Source: Salvator merianae (taxonomy: Eukaryota; Chordata; Lepidosauria; Squamata; Teiidae). Taken from it: a stretch of DNA of 64,000 nucleotides. Location: assembly GCA_003586115.2 (NCBI GenBank), contig QVOM02000126.1, positions 52,994,608 to 53,058,607 on the forward strand, in the 5' to 3' direction. The notes below the pieces were generated by a model. It had not been told where the DNA came from. It saw only the letters and a program-made list of their open reading frames with translations, and did no database searches. Every line of letters begins with the position of its first letter. Within the stretch, counting starts at the first letter, position 1. This document shows, in pieces, positions 49,950-61,774 of the stretch. The translations under genes and the position numbers were made by a program.

Positions 49950-51060
49950 TGCTTTCACTACTTAAATGAGATATTTTCTGATCAGAAAGAAAGATCTTTT
50001 AAAGTCCGAGGACTGGATGGGTTATCTGGAACTGGTATTGGTGCCTCATTTATGAGAGTCGTTTAATAAAAGGGTAAGAGAATCCCTTGTTCATGGAAAG
50101 AATCACACATTGTTTTGATTCCTAAACCTAGTAAGAATAGAAAACAAATGGATTATTATTGTTCCATCTCATTAATTAATTAAGACAAGTTGTTTACAAG
50201 TACATTTACAGAGATATCAGCTAAACCATTCAGGCAGATCACGTAGGTTTTGTAAAAAAATAGACACATAACAGAACCTATTCATAGACTGTTTAATACA
50301 ATGTATAGGGACAGATCAAATTTTATTGCTGAAGTTAAAAACATTTCTATAGGAAGCACTGCATGGATCACATTAAAAGGCCTTGACATTTCAAATTACA
50401 CAGATGAAAGGGGTACCAAACAAAGATGTCCCCTCTCACCTTTATTGTTTTTTAACAGAACCAATAGCTAAGGAAATATGGGGGAGTTCTGAAATAATGT
50501 TATGTAACAGGACAGTTAGTTTAAAAATAAATTTATTTGCCAGTGATATTGCTTTAATTATTAAAAATCTAACTACATCAATCCCTAAAGTTATGGGAAT
50601 TCTTACACTTTTGTTAAAATATCTGGGTTAAAAAATGAATTCCTCTAAATCCAAAATGAGTGAAGATATTGAAACCTTATTACATGTTGCCACAGGTGTA
50701 CAGCAATCTCTAAGGCTTTAAAATACTTAGGAGTGATAATCCCTAAAAATTTAAATGATATATTTAAACTTAACTATAAACCATTAATAAGACAGATGGT
50801 AGTGAATATGAAATAATGATCTAAATTAAAAAATATCTAGTTTCTGAAGAATAGCTTCTGCTAAAATATTTATAATTCCACATTTTATTGACTTATTCAA
50901 ACAATTCCTATGAAAATACTAAATGAGATAATGCTAAAATGTAAAAACTAATTAACAAAAAAGGAAGTATCAAATCCCAAATAGCATATATGCAAACTAA
51001 AAGACGAGGTTTGAGTATACCAAATAAGATGATGTTCAGAAAAACCTTAAGTTTGCTACT
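49950..51060 (+). pseudogene. L1-type LINE relic (reverse transcriptase region)
   Basis: Broken plus-strand frames give, in order, a GLDGLSGTG-like start of the RT domain, SHIVLIPKPSKNRK, YCSISLIN, then GTKQRCPLSPLL and LFASDIALIIKN. These correspond to conserved L1 RT blocks, with FASD in place of the catalytic F/YADD. Several frameshifts and stops separate them. The sequence is AT-rich and long dead. Confidence 0.75.
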
Positions 51061-51689
51061 TGCTTAACTAAATGACTTTATCATAAGTTACCTTTTGTTC
51101 TAAGCTGTTCCTTGAAGCAAGATCTGGGAAGTCCAGTAGGACTGATTTGTATGACCCAACACTAGTTCAGCTCTTACTGCACAAGTTGGAGGAGAGTAGT
51201 TGGACGACCAAAATAGCTTAGCTGAAAGGAAAGCTCCTAGGATAGGAGCAGATTAGGGACCCCACTACAAAAGGCGGGGATTGTTCAGACGTGTCTTTAA
51301 CTCTGCAACAGGCAGCACAATAATTTTTTTTTTTTTGTATCAGTTCTGGTGTGTTAGCATGATCTCTGGGGCTAGGCAGCTGTTAGGTGTCTTAAGCAAT
51401 GGCTTTGTAAGCATCAACTGTGTGTATTGAGTACTGAGCAGCTGAGCAAGTATGGAACTGTTTTTGGGGAGGGCACCGTTCTCCAAGACAGACCTTGCCC
51501 AAGTGAGAGTCTGGACTTCCTGCCTCGTGCTGCAACAGTTCCTACCAGCTGAACTTCAGAGACTGTAACCTTTGGCTACTTCTCCTGAGTGTGTGCAAGA
51601 CTGGGGCCTGAGCAGCTAGCAGCTTTCTGCAACACTTGCTATTAAGCCACCTCCGTCTGGTCCCTCCAAGTCCCAATTTCCTCCTGCAT

Positions 51690-51810
51690 TGTGTCTTTTG
51701 CAGGATTGTAAAGCCTGAGGACAGAGACTTGTCTAACGTTACATATCATGAGCTACTCTGAGAGTCTTTGCGGGCTAAAGGGAAGAAGTTAAATCAAGTA
51801 AATAAATACT
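51690..51810 (+). repeat. Interspersed repeat 3' tail
   Basis: ATTGTAAAGCCTGAGGACAG, CTACTCTGAGAGTCTTTGCG and AAATCAAGTAAATAAAT form the tail of a reptile LINE or SINE family. The body upstream (51100-51690) is not recognised. Confidence 0.5.
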
Positions 51811-52116
51811 GTATGTTAGAACAACTCCAATTATCATGTGTTTGTTTGTGCTTTAGGCTCTTGCAACAGCCACCCTACACACATTTCCATCTCACTTCAA
51901 TATATTGCTGCTTACTTTTGATTACTTTAATTACTTTTAAAAATGTGATAATTATTTTATTGGGCAGTAGAGAATGAAAAGATTGGGCATATCAAAGGAG
52001 TGTCTGTCCCCAAGATGGGTTCTTTTGCATGGTTTTTCCTAGCAGTGCCTTCTGCTATAAGAGTGGGAGAAACAGAGAAAGAGAAAAAAAGAGAAAGAGA
52101 GAGACAGAAAGACATA

Positions 52117-52296
52117 GGCCCTTTCTGCACTTGGCCTTATTCCAGATTATATCTCAGAATAGGGATGTGCCATCTGCATGCTAGTGCAGACTATGGTAGG
52201 CCCTCGGCAAGACCTTTCATAGTTTGTACTAGCATGTAGATGGCAGGTCCCTATTCTGAGATATAATCGACAAAAAGGCCAAGTGCAGAAAGGGCC
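52117..52296. mobile_element. 180-bp palindromic MITE in a purine-rich repeat
   Basis: Exactly 180 bp, GGCCCTTTCTGCACTTGG to its inverted match, flanked by ATA on both sides (52114-52116, 52297-52299). It sits in a GAGA/GAAA-rich tract (52070-52320), which it splits. A few changes in the arms (ATAATCGACAAAAAGGCC) are shared with 61904-62083 as TTTTTGTCTATTATATC, so these two may be closest relatives. Confidence 0.92.
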
Positions 52297-53469
52297 ATAG
52301 AGAAAGAGAGAGAAAGGATAGGTTCAGACTAGGTATTTCAGTTGTGTTCTGGTCAAATTTTACCCTGGGGGGACAAAGTGGAAATAAACAGAATACTCCT
52401 TACCGCATCTCCAACTCTGTAATTATACACCCCTTCAACAGATGGGAGAGAACAACTCTCGGGTCACTTTACTCCTTGAGTTGAATTAAGCAGGGAAGTC
52501 CTCTACTAATAACAGCCTTGAATTGCCTGTTATGGCAGGGCAACCAATAAAGCCCACAAGAACCCATCAGACAATTGGCCAATCAGGGAGGGGTACTAGC
52601 AGCACTGCCATTGTTGTTCTGGAGCAGAGAGCAAAAGAGAGGCTGCCGCTAGCAATGCCTTGCCGGCAGCCAAGGAGAGATTCCTGCTTTGAACTCAATT
52701 TTAATTAAGCAAATGTTGCAAAAGGAAGCTGAAATTAAAAAAGATTACTCCTATCCTGCCTTCTTTAGAAACGTACTTAAAAAGCACAGTAGACTTATAT
52801 AGCAAAGCAGAGTGGGGTGAGAGACATGAGTTTCATTCTTCAACCAAAATGAGATTCTTTTAAAAACTATTTCATTTGCAAACAAAAACCTGGGAGTTAA
52901 GGAGTTAAGCAGGAGGAAACTGCTTCAACAAAACAGTCATGGTAGGTTACCTGCTGAAACGAATAGGCTGCACTTTGGGTAAGCTTTGAGCTATATATTC
53001 GAGTTAATGTGTTTGGAAGGCTTTTTGTGTGTGTGCCTAGGTATTATTCACTCATTCTTACTCAGGTGGCAATAAAATTCCCAGTATGATCATACCCAAA
53101 GAGAGAAAGAAGGCACAAGCAAAGGATGAATGGGGGAGGGAATCAGGAAGCACATTTATATCCTGCACCACTGTGGATGGCTTGGAATTATTTTTTTTTT
53201 AAATTAACCGTAAGAAATAATGCCTTCTTTCCCATTCTGGGAACACCCAAGATCCAACCTCATAAAATGCATTCCCCCAGCAGCACACACTTTAACCCAG
53301 TTTAAGGAGCAAAAAACGCTTTCCAAGTGGATTTTAAGCACTTTTCAGAAAATACACTTTTTGGACTATATAATGTGCAAGAACGATGGCTTGTTGGTTT
53401 GCTGATATGCTCTCTTCACTCTGAAGATTGATCAAAGATAGATAAAAAACATTGGTGCAACCAGTGTCT

Positions 53470-53760
53470 GATAGATTTAGTTATACTTAGCCTTGGAAAG
53501 AGAAGACTGGAGAGGGATGTGAGAGCTTTTCAGATTTTTGGAGGATATGACAGAGCTCCTGCCCTTTTCTCCATCATCCCAAACTGCAAGACATGTATTA
53601 ATGGAGTTATGTTACAATAAGAGTGATTCAAGTGGAACATCAGAAAAGATGTTCATACAGTAAGGGCAGTTCCAGTTACCCAGACAGTGGTGGCCCCTTC
53701 CTCACGGGATTTGTTTAAGAAGAGACTAGATAACAGTATGTTGGAGATGCTCAGTATGGT
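53470..53760 (+). repeat. Dispersed repeat shared with 58490-58800
   Basis: Both copies contain a GTAAGGGCAG block and a downstream pattern of 'agagactagataa' or similar, and both resemble a retroelement 3' region I know from reptile and bird genomes. Divergence is high. Confidence 0.4.
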
Positions 53761-54280
53761 GGATCCTTTCTGCATGGACTCTTAATCTGGAATTAAGGGC
53801 TCCAGAGAGAGGATCTGGGCCTTACAGACCCACATGTTAGTGCAGATCTGTGAGGCCCACCCCTCGCTGGTCTACTTTGTTTGCATTATACAGAACATGA
53901 TCCAAGTTGGAGAGGCCCTGTTCAGGATCACTGGTGGAGTTGTTTAATTGAGTCTCCCGGCATACCAAAGGGCCTTGATCCAGAACATGGGAGGCATGCC
54001 GAAAGCACACTTCTCGTGTTCAGAATTACCAGGGTACACATTTCAGTGGCACACCATAGCATACTGCTGAAATACGTTCCCCAGAGGCTCCAAGGCTAGG
54101 AACTTTTGTTCCTAACCCTCAGAGGAATTGGAGCTGAGCCACTGCGTGGGCTGGGCTGGACTAGTACCATTGTGCAGATGGTGCTATTCCAGAGCACATC
54201 TTTCTGTGGTTTGGAACAGTGGGCCTAGCCAGTCCAGACCCACTTATTCTGACCACAGACAAGTAAGTGCAGAAAAAGCC
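53761..54280. mobile_element. Non-autonomous DNA transposon, about 520 bp
   Basis: The left end GGATCCTTTCTGCATGG and the right end AGTAAGTGCAGAAAAAGCC (reverse complement GGCTTTTTCTGCACTTACT) are inverted repeats of the shared type. Interior blocks GATCCAGAACATGGGAGGC, CATGCCGAAAGCACAC and TTTCAGTGGCACACCA-like sequence match the outer element of 14014-14934. The flanks do not show a clear duplication. Confidence 0.7.
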
Positions 54281-54429
54281 TTGGATTCCTGCATACAGCA
54301 GAGGGATAGACGCAATGACTTTGTCCCTTTTAACTTTGAGTACTCTTCCCAGTCGTGTTCCCAGCCACTGGTTTTCAGTGATGCAAGGTACCCAGTCTGG
54401 AAGATGGCACATAGACATTTAGAGCTATA

Positions 54430-54720
54430 GTCACTGTTAGGCTTATCCTTCATGAATATGCCTAATTCCCTTTAAAGGTATCCTGATTAATTGCTATCAC
54501 CACATCTTACAGTAGCAAATACAGTAGCTTTCTTTTGTCTTTCCTGAATTTTTCAAGATTCAACATTTTGGATGACCCTAGTGTACTATTAAGAATAGCA
54601 AGGATAATTTTTCTACCCACTGACCATATCATCTGTAATTTGAATGCTGCTATCAACTCCCTCTTCTGCCCTTATAATTTAATTGTCCCAACTACATGAA
54701 CCTTGGTTTACCTTTCCACA
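54430..54720 (-). pseudogene. LINE relic, C-terminal coding end (family of 36190-37310)
   Basis: The plus strand reads TTGCTATCACCACATCTTAC, CTTTCTTTTGTCTTTCCTGA and later GGATGACCCTAGTGTACTAT and TTTTTCTACCCACTGACC, the inverted, diverged equivalent of 36960-37200. More degenerate repeat-like sequence continues to about 55320. Confidence 0.55.
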
Positions 54721-56499
54721 TCCCCCATAACTGCAATTATATACATCTGATATGTACTGACCAAGTGCAACCACAGCACAGATACTGGACTTTGAATGTT
54801 TCAATTTGAATGTCTTCCTGTACTTCTCTATATGCTGTTATTGTACTTTTAAAGATCTCTGACAGCTTAGAATATCTGAACTTTGTGGAACTATGGTGGT
54901 TACTCAGCACAAGCCTCGTTCTTCTATTTTAATAATGATTTTCACTAGTCTTCCCAGAACAGATGCTAACCTAACTGGTTTATAGTTTTCCAGGTGTCCC
55001 TGGGTCTCTTGAATTTCTGTTACAGGACTAAATGGCAAGTTATTTGCTAAAAGACTGGCAATTTAATTCTTTAATAACTCTTGCACGTGTGCCATTGGGA
55101 TTCAGTGATTTGTCAGTTTTGTAATCTGTCCTTAGGACAAGTTCCTCAGAATTTTGTTCCCAATTAAATTCTCTGTCTATCTGAGGAAGATACAAGGAAG
55201 GATAATGCTGCTAAATTTGAAAATACAATTGCTCAGAAGCCTCTTTAGTTCCACTCTACTATCTACATATACCCTCTTTATATTTTCTTCCACTTTCAAG
55301 TTTTTTGTTTTTGCCTAAGTTGAAAGTCCAACTGAGACGGTCATGACACACACAAAAAAGACAAAAAAGAATTAACAAAAACACCCACTTTCTCTATGGG
55401 AACATCCCTGGAGAGTTAGGTCAAGCCCTCTGCTAGCCTTTAAGCATTTGAAAGTAGCTTTGTTAGAAATTTGGAGACCATACACAATATTGGTAATTGT
55501 TGGCTTCTGTTGCTCTTGCATCGATTTTAATCCAACATCTGTGATGCATCAAAGACAGACTTGTACAAGTTCTTTTTTAAAGGGATGGTTTGGCCTTTTT
55601 GTCTTTTAAGCCTCAAAAACTGCCTGGAGGAGTAGCATTAAGAAAAAGAGGAGAGTATAGAAGTACAGGGCATAGTATGTTAGACGAAAAGCGAATAATT
55701 TTCCTCTCAGTTACATTCTGTCAGGCAAGTCTATAAAGGAGAATTGTAACATGTGGGAAGGCACTTTTTACCCATTTCTTTTAAAAAAAAACCTATACTG
55801 AATGGTTAATATTTAAATGGAACATAGAATTTTAAAGTTTACAAAACTTATAGTCTCAAGAGAAAAATTCATTAAGGTCCATTGAAAATGCATCTACTGA
55901 TCACTATTTACACATATTTACATCTGACCCAAACCACAAAGCATTATGGGAGAATGCTAAGATAACTCAGATATAGGTGAAAAGAAACCTGCTTTCCAAT
56001 ATTTTCTTTGACAGATTCTTTCAAATAGTTGAAAGACACTCGCTCAATCTGGAGTACTGGGTGGCAGCTCATGTCAGGGTCAATCCGTTCTGTCGCAGTC
56101 CTAGCCCAGTTAGGCAAGTCAGTCGTCGGGAACATGCAGACAGAGCAACCCCTAGGAGGTTGGCCTCCCAGGCACTTTTCTAGTGTGCAGGTGCCATGTT
56201 CCCTGGCAGCAAATAGTGTGATCCCTAAGGACCATGCAGCAGCTGCCACAAGTCTCCTATGTCAGGCAAATCTGTCCTTTTCCCAGCTGGCTGTTAATAA
56301 CAACAGTAGCGTTTATGAGCTGCCTTTTACTTAAAGATAACAAACAAACTAAAAGAAACCCCTAAAAAAATACTGTTGCGCAAACATTTCCATACCATAG
56401 AGCTGAATCCTGCCAACCCATTTGTTCTGTTGGAGATACTAGGAAGTTAATTTCTAAAGTTTTCTCATTATGCAGCTCTGAATGAAAAAAACATGCAAC

Positions 56500-56895
56500 C
56501 TGTTCTTAAGGATGTTTCTGCACTCATTTTGCTTGGAGCAGTTTAACTATTCCACTCCAGCCTGTTCTGGACCAAGTACAGAAGGTGCTGTCTGCATTGC
56601 GAGGGCAGAGATACCGTCTGTCTTGGATCAACACCGGCAGCAATGCGAAGGTGCCACAGCTGTTCTGATCCACATAACTGACTCCCCATTTAAGACACCA
56701 AACATCCCTGTCAGAGACTGGCCCAGGTCCCATCACTAGTACATCGTGTCTTATGCACAAGGGCAGAGCTGAACAGAACAGTCTTTGAAGGTAGTATGCC
56801 TTCAAAAATGAACTTTGAAGCTTGCATAAACTTTGAAGATGACGTTGTGGCATTTTCCTTGTTCCGGATTAGGTGTGGAAGTGCCGGTGCCTGGG
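56500..56895 (+). mobile_element. Transposon-like element related to 38640-39105
   Basis: This starts GATGTTTCTGCACTCATTTT, close to the shared terminal motif, then CTTGGAGCAGTTTAACTATT, CTCCAGCCTGTTCTGG and GCATTGCGAGGGCAG, and ends after GAAGCTTGCATAAACTTTG and TTTTCCTTGTTCCGG. The right terminal repeat is not clear. Confidence 0.55.
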
Positions 56896-58489
56896 CCAGA
56901 ACAGACAGAGTTAGTACGACTATAGACCTCTTCAAACAAGTCAACAGTTAATTCAGAATAGGAACCTCTTGGGGGCAGTTCTGAGCGAGAATAACAATAG
57001 TCCCATGCAGATGAAGTGCACTAGGCAACCACTTGGTCCAGACAAATGACCGAGTGAGGAAATGGCGTACGCTTGCTACATATATGTACAAGCAAACTAC
57101 ATTCAGTGATAGTCATCTTTGGGTAGATGTTTCATGTAAATATAAGGCCTTTCATTGCTTCAAGATAACAAGTACAGAGACAAAGAATAGGGAGACCGTT
57201 TGAATTAGTGGTTTTGGTAAGCATGCTGACACAAAACTCTGGCTTGATATCTGAAGTCTTATTTTTATTTTTTCAATTGTTTCCTTGAGATACAGTTCCC
57301 ATTATCACAGTCTTTTTTGCTCAAAGCTTTATAACGCATGTTTTATTTATCATAAAAAGATCCTTTATGCTCCTGTGTGAATTTCAATTGTTACAAGCTC
57401 ATTTTAATTTCCTTTAAAGCTCTTGGCTATTCTTGTGATGAAGTATAGCTGGTTCTGCTAAATTCTTTTCTCTGTTACTATCCAATGCTTTTCTGTGCTG
57501 ATATGGGAAACTTCAAAACATAAGCAGTAACCAGATAAATCTTTTTCAAAGCAAAGGCCAGGCAACGGATCTTTGCTCTACTGCTCAGGATCCAGGCATA
57601 TACAAATATAGTATGTGTTTGTAAAATGAAATACTGTTCCATTTTATTTCACTCTCTCAGGCTACTAGTCCACCTGGGTGGCCAAAACAACAGGTACTAG
57701 TTAGGCTGACCATAAACACTGATCCTATATAACTGCAATCAAATATAAAAATTGGAAATAACTTTAATAATTTAAACAAAGTAATTAATGTTTAGTAAAT
57801 GTGTTGGGACAGGTGCCAGGTCACAGGCTTCTATTTTCACTTGTGGTAAGAGTATTTAAAAAATAAAATAAATCCAGAGTGCAACTGAGAATGAGATCTC
57901 AGTAAATTAAAAGAATTAAAAGAATCTATTGTCTTTGTACCAGAGTTAATACCTTACAGCTATTCAGAGACAATAATAACAGGATCAGACTTAAGAAGCT
58001 GCAAAATCTTATGCTGCTGGTACTCAAACAGGCTACTGTTTTATACTGTGATGGAAAAAATATTATCTCTCAAAATAACCCAATGGTATTCTTACTTCTG
58101 AGAACCATTACTTTGGAAAAAATAGCCTTCCAACTAAAGATTTAAGAAGGCGACTCACTAGAACCATCTTTTCATCAGATTTGGCACCTTTTCTGCTGAA
58201 CTGGAAAGAATATACTTACCTTCTGAGTATGATTTGGAAATATGAGTTTTCTGATAGTCTCTGCTTAATATTCTCTGTTTGAAGAGGTTTAGTACCTAGC
58301 TAGGTAATGCGATTGCCTTTATCCTTAAGTTTTTGCATTTTTTGTTTTCTTTATTCCTTGTTTATTATATACAGTGAATTCCCTGCAGTCAAGTTAAAGT
58401 AACTAGTGGAAAAAAATGTGTAGGTGAAGAGTACAGGTTCAGGAAAACAGTATGAAAATAATGATCAGGGACCTCCAAAAAAGGTGCAT

Positions 58490-58800
58490 GAAGAGACACT
58501 GAAAGAACTAGCTATGCTTAGCCAGGAGAGTAGAAGCATGAATAATGCAAGATACAATATTCAGTCACCTGACAGGATGCCACAGGAAAGAGGGTCATGA
58601 TCTTTCTCTATCATCCCAGAATGGAGGTCTTGAAATAATGAGCTTAAGAGACCAGAAGGAAGATTCCAGATGGGTATCAGTGAACCTTTTCTTGCAGTAA
58701 GGGCAGCTCAACAGTTGAACAATTACCTGGAGAAGTGGTCATTGCTTCTTCATTAGATAAATCCAACAAGAGACCAGAGAGAAAGCCATCTGTTGGACCT
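58490..58800 (+). repeat. Dispersed repeat shared with 53470-53760
   Basis: The sequence contains CTTGCAGTAAGGGCAGCTC, CAATTACCTGGAGAAGTGG and AGACCAGAGAGAAAGCCATC, then TGTTGGACCTCC, a layout familiar from the 3' region of reptile retroelements. The family name is not known to me. Confidence 0.5.
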
Positions 58801-58969
58801 CCAAGGTGATACTGATTTGACTTAGGAGTCTCCATGGTATCAGCACTATATCTACTTCTTTGTCACTTTCTCATTTTTAGCTTTGCCTGTTAGCTTTTCT
58901 CATGGATCCTATATTCCCATCCACTCTGTGCTTAGTCTTGGTATGCTGATAAGACATCTGGGAAACTAT

Positions 58970-59256
58970 GGGTCTTTCTTGATTTATTGGGTCTACCAGA
59001 GGGACCAGCAGCCCTGATTCGGAACACAGGAAGCATGCAGAAGGTACACCTCCTGTGTTCCCAGCTTTCAGAGGTTTGAGGGTGTGGCCACAAAGCTCAC
59101 ATGAGCTTCACGGTTGTAGCATGGCCCAATGCGGATCAGCACTGTCGGTGCAGATGGTGCGGATCCACCCCACACCTCCTTGTGATGCAGATCAGTGGGC
59201 TGGGCTGATCCAAACCCATTGATCTGGATTTATGGCAGGTAAGTGTAGAAAGAGCC
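58970..59256. mobile_element. Short non-autonomous DNA transposon, 287 bp
   Basis: TAT flanks both ends (58967-58969, 59257-59259). The left end is GGGTCTTTCTTG, and the reverse-complemented right end GGCTCTTTCTACACTTACC. Interior blocks CACAGGAAGCATGCAGAAGG and GATCCAAACCCATTGATC relate it to 53761-54280 and the outer part of 14014-14934. Confidence 0.7.
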
Positions 59257-59477
59257 TATATTGTTTTGAGAACTCAGGACTGGGTTCTGCTGAGCTCATT
59301 CAGGGGTGTTGGAAATGTACAGGGTCTAGAATATTTTATATATGTAATGCTTACCTACCATTCCTGTAACCTATTATCAATAAATTTGAGTAACATGCTG
59401 ATATAGGAACTTTCTTCTGGGTTCCTAAGTCTTGGACTGAGATGGTGATTCTGACATATGGCCCCTTCCTATTCTAA

Positions 59478-59862
59478 GGACCTTTTTGCACTTTCCACCT
59501 TGGAATATTTGAATCTGAACATTCCAAGATGGAACAGTTCCCATGGTGCGACAGCCAACCACACTGCGAGGGCTGGAACATCCCAGAAATGGGCTTCCAG
59601 CACTTGCAGTGTGAATGCTGACTGCCCCACCATGATAGCAGCCGGGGAAATGTCCGGCCACTGCCATGACAACCAGAGACACAGTGCACAACTGCACAGC
59701 TGCAGCCATGCCAGGGCTTGCAGCATTTGCACCAGGAAGTAGGTGTGAATGATGAGTAGCAGAAATAGTCCAGCTGCTCCCAGTCCAGCTGTGGAGCACA
59801 ATTTTGTACTTCATAGCTAGTAGCGATCAGATGCTCACTACAAGGTAAGTGTGAGCAGGTCC
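59478..59862. mobile_element. Non-autonomous DNA transposon, 385 bp, TAA target duplication
   Basis: The left end is GGACCTTTTTGCACTTTCC and the reverse-complemented right end GGACCTGCTCACACTTACC. TAA is duplicated at 59475-59477 and 59863-59865. It is the best-preserved copy of the family also seen at 14067-14555, 27599-28026, 39112-39230, 40772-41145 and 62346-62478. Open stretches of up to 129 codons on the minus strand cover it but show no transposase motif. Confidence 0.85.
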
Positions 59863-59904
59863 TAAGACTTTACAACTATTTTACTGTTTCTCTGGCTTTC
59901 TCTT

Positions 59905-60030
59905 AGCAGGGCTATAGCTCAGCAGTTGAGTACATGCTTTGTATACAGAAGGCATAAGAACGGTGAAGAGCATTTTAACGTCATCTCAGCTCCAGGGGTG
60001 GCATCTCTTAGGCCATGCACCAGTACTATG
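59905..60030 (+). mobile_element. tRNA-derived SINE fragment
   Basis: GGGCTATAGCTCAGCAGTTG followed by AGTACATGCTTTGTATACAG and AAGGCATAAG resembles the A-box half of a tRNA-like SINE head (normal form: TAGCTCAGTGGTAGAG). The B box is degraded ('catctcagctccaggggtggcatctc'). Confidence 0.65.
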
Positions 60031-61774
60031 AAGTTTTGCTTGAAAAGACCACCATGACTATTAATTAGCAAATTCCTACTATGCAGCAATCCTTGTTGAT
60101 CAAGAATCCCTTGCCTTGGAAAAAAGTCATAGTAGCTCTATAGATGACAACTCAAAATCATATGGAAAACAACACTACAGGTAGGAGGTTGGCTGTGACC
60201 AACCTTGAGAAATTTTATCAGTCAGTTTACTGGGGAGGGGATACTGCTGTAGAGGTGCTTTTGTAGGCAATTGTGAAAAAAATCGTATGCCTTAGAAAGC
60301 TGCTAATGTGGTTGAAAATTGTGTAGATTTTCACTTCTGCTACATAAAATGGAGGTAGAGACTACCATGCTGATTCCAGCTGACAAAATGAACTCAAGAG
60401 GAAAAGAGACAATAGGCTGCCAGATATAACATGGGTGAGTGTGGGAGGCTAACACACACTATCTCTTTCGCTAGCACTTATCAATTATTAATACATTTCT
60501 AAGGCAATTGCATTGTGCAGAAAATGATTCACAACGTTATTAACTTTCCAAGTGCTCCCATGGGATAATGCAGTAATGTTTACCTTCAGAGGTGGGGGAA
60601 AAAGAGTTCATGACTGAACAGGTAACTCACCTACTGTCAGCTGAAAACATCTTACTGGCTGAAGGTAAGTCTGCAAGCACCGCTGTATCAAAAGTCTTTC
60701 TTCAGTCCCCAAATTCCTACAGCTATTCCCACCACTCCTATTGGAGAGCATGAGCCTTTTCACACTCACTGAGGGAATGTTCCACACCAGCCTTCATTTA
60801 CCACAGCCTATTTGGGTCCCTTCCCTGGAAAGTACCCCAAACTAGAGACAACCCCCAGTCCTGATGTGCATAAAAATACGTACTGGAGGCATGCAGACAG
60901 AAACTTTCCCCCTCTCGTCATCTAATATCTTTGCTGATGATGATGACTGGAAACTGCTCCTCTCTGCTCTGCTTTGACTTGCTTCATCATTTGACTTGCT
61001 GCCTGAACTCCAAACTAGGCCTTGACTAAGGCACAGAGCCAAAAGAGCCTTTCAGCCATGCTGCCTGAAAAACTGCCTGGACTCCAGAGTTTCCTCACTG
61101 GCTGCAAAATCCATGCTCCCAATCCCCGCTTTACCTCTGAGGATGAGAACTACCTGCTCCTGGTCAAGTTAGGGTCTTCTTTATTAGAATAGGGCATAAT
61201 TGGGGCATATTTTCCCTTCAGTCCACTGCATTCCTATTCATGAAAAGCTGCTACTAGGGAAATTTTTTTTGCCTTATTTGACTCCTGGCGCATGCTCAGG
61301 ACACTGCAATGAGGGAGACCTCTATCCTTTGCTCTCGATAGCCTTGATAGCTCTCCCAGTCCACTGTTAGTTGGCAACAGCTGTCAGTTATGTATTTTTA
61401 CATGGGTTTTCAGTGTTCCTTGCTGTTTAATAAAACTGGTGTTCTGATTTGATTTGATCCTTGTCTGAGGGTATTTTTCTCACAATTGTTCTTTAAGGAG
61501 CCACTATGCCTCTTTACTGTTTTTAAAACCTTAGCGTAAAGATCTCTTTAGAAACAGGTATCTGGATACAGCTTCTTCCCCATTAAATCCCAGTACTCCC
61601 AGTGCATGGCTCGCAACACCACTGGAACACCACACTGGCAGCCAAAGGCTGTTGCAGCTGTCTGGAAGTTGTCCCAACCTTTCCCAGGCTGTTTCTACAT
61701 TTCAGCAGCCTGAGGAATAGTCCAAAGATGGTGTCTTCCCACTCTTCCCAAACTGTGACCCAGTTTGTCCTTGT

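Noticed and set aside
52500..52740. CCAAT motifs and GC-rich patch suggesting a promoter
   Set aside because: Only isolated CCAAT-like sites without a GC box, CRE or start signal; no exon nearby.
59425..59814. 129- and 110-codon open stretches on the minus strand
   Set aside because: They translate a non-autonomous transposon (59478-59862); other copies of the family do not keep these frames.
61190..61480. LTR-like stretch with AATAAA near 61429
   Set aside because: There is no convincing TATA box, terminal TG/CA pair or target duplication; too weak to list.
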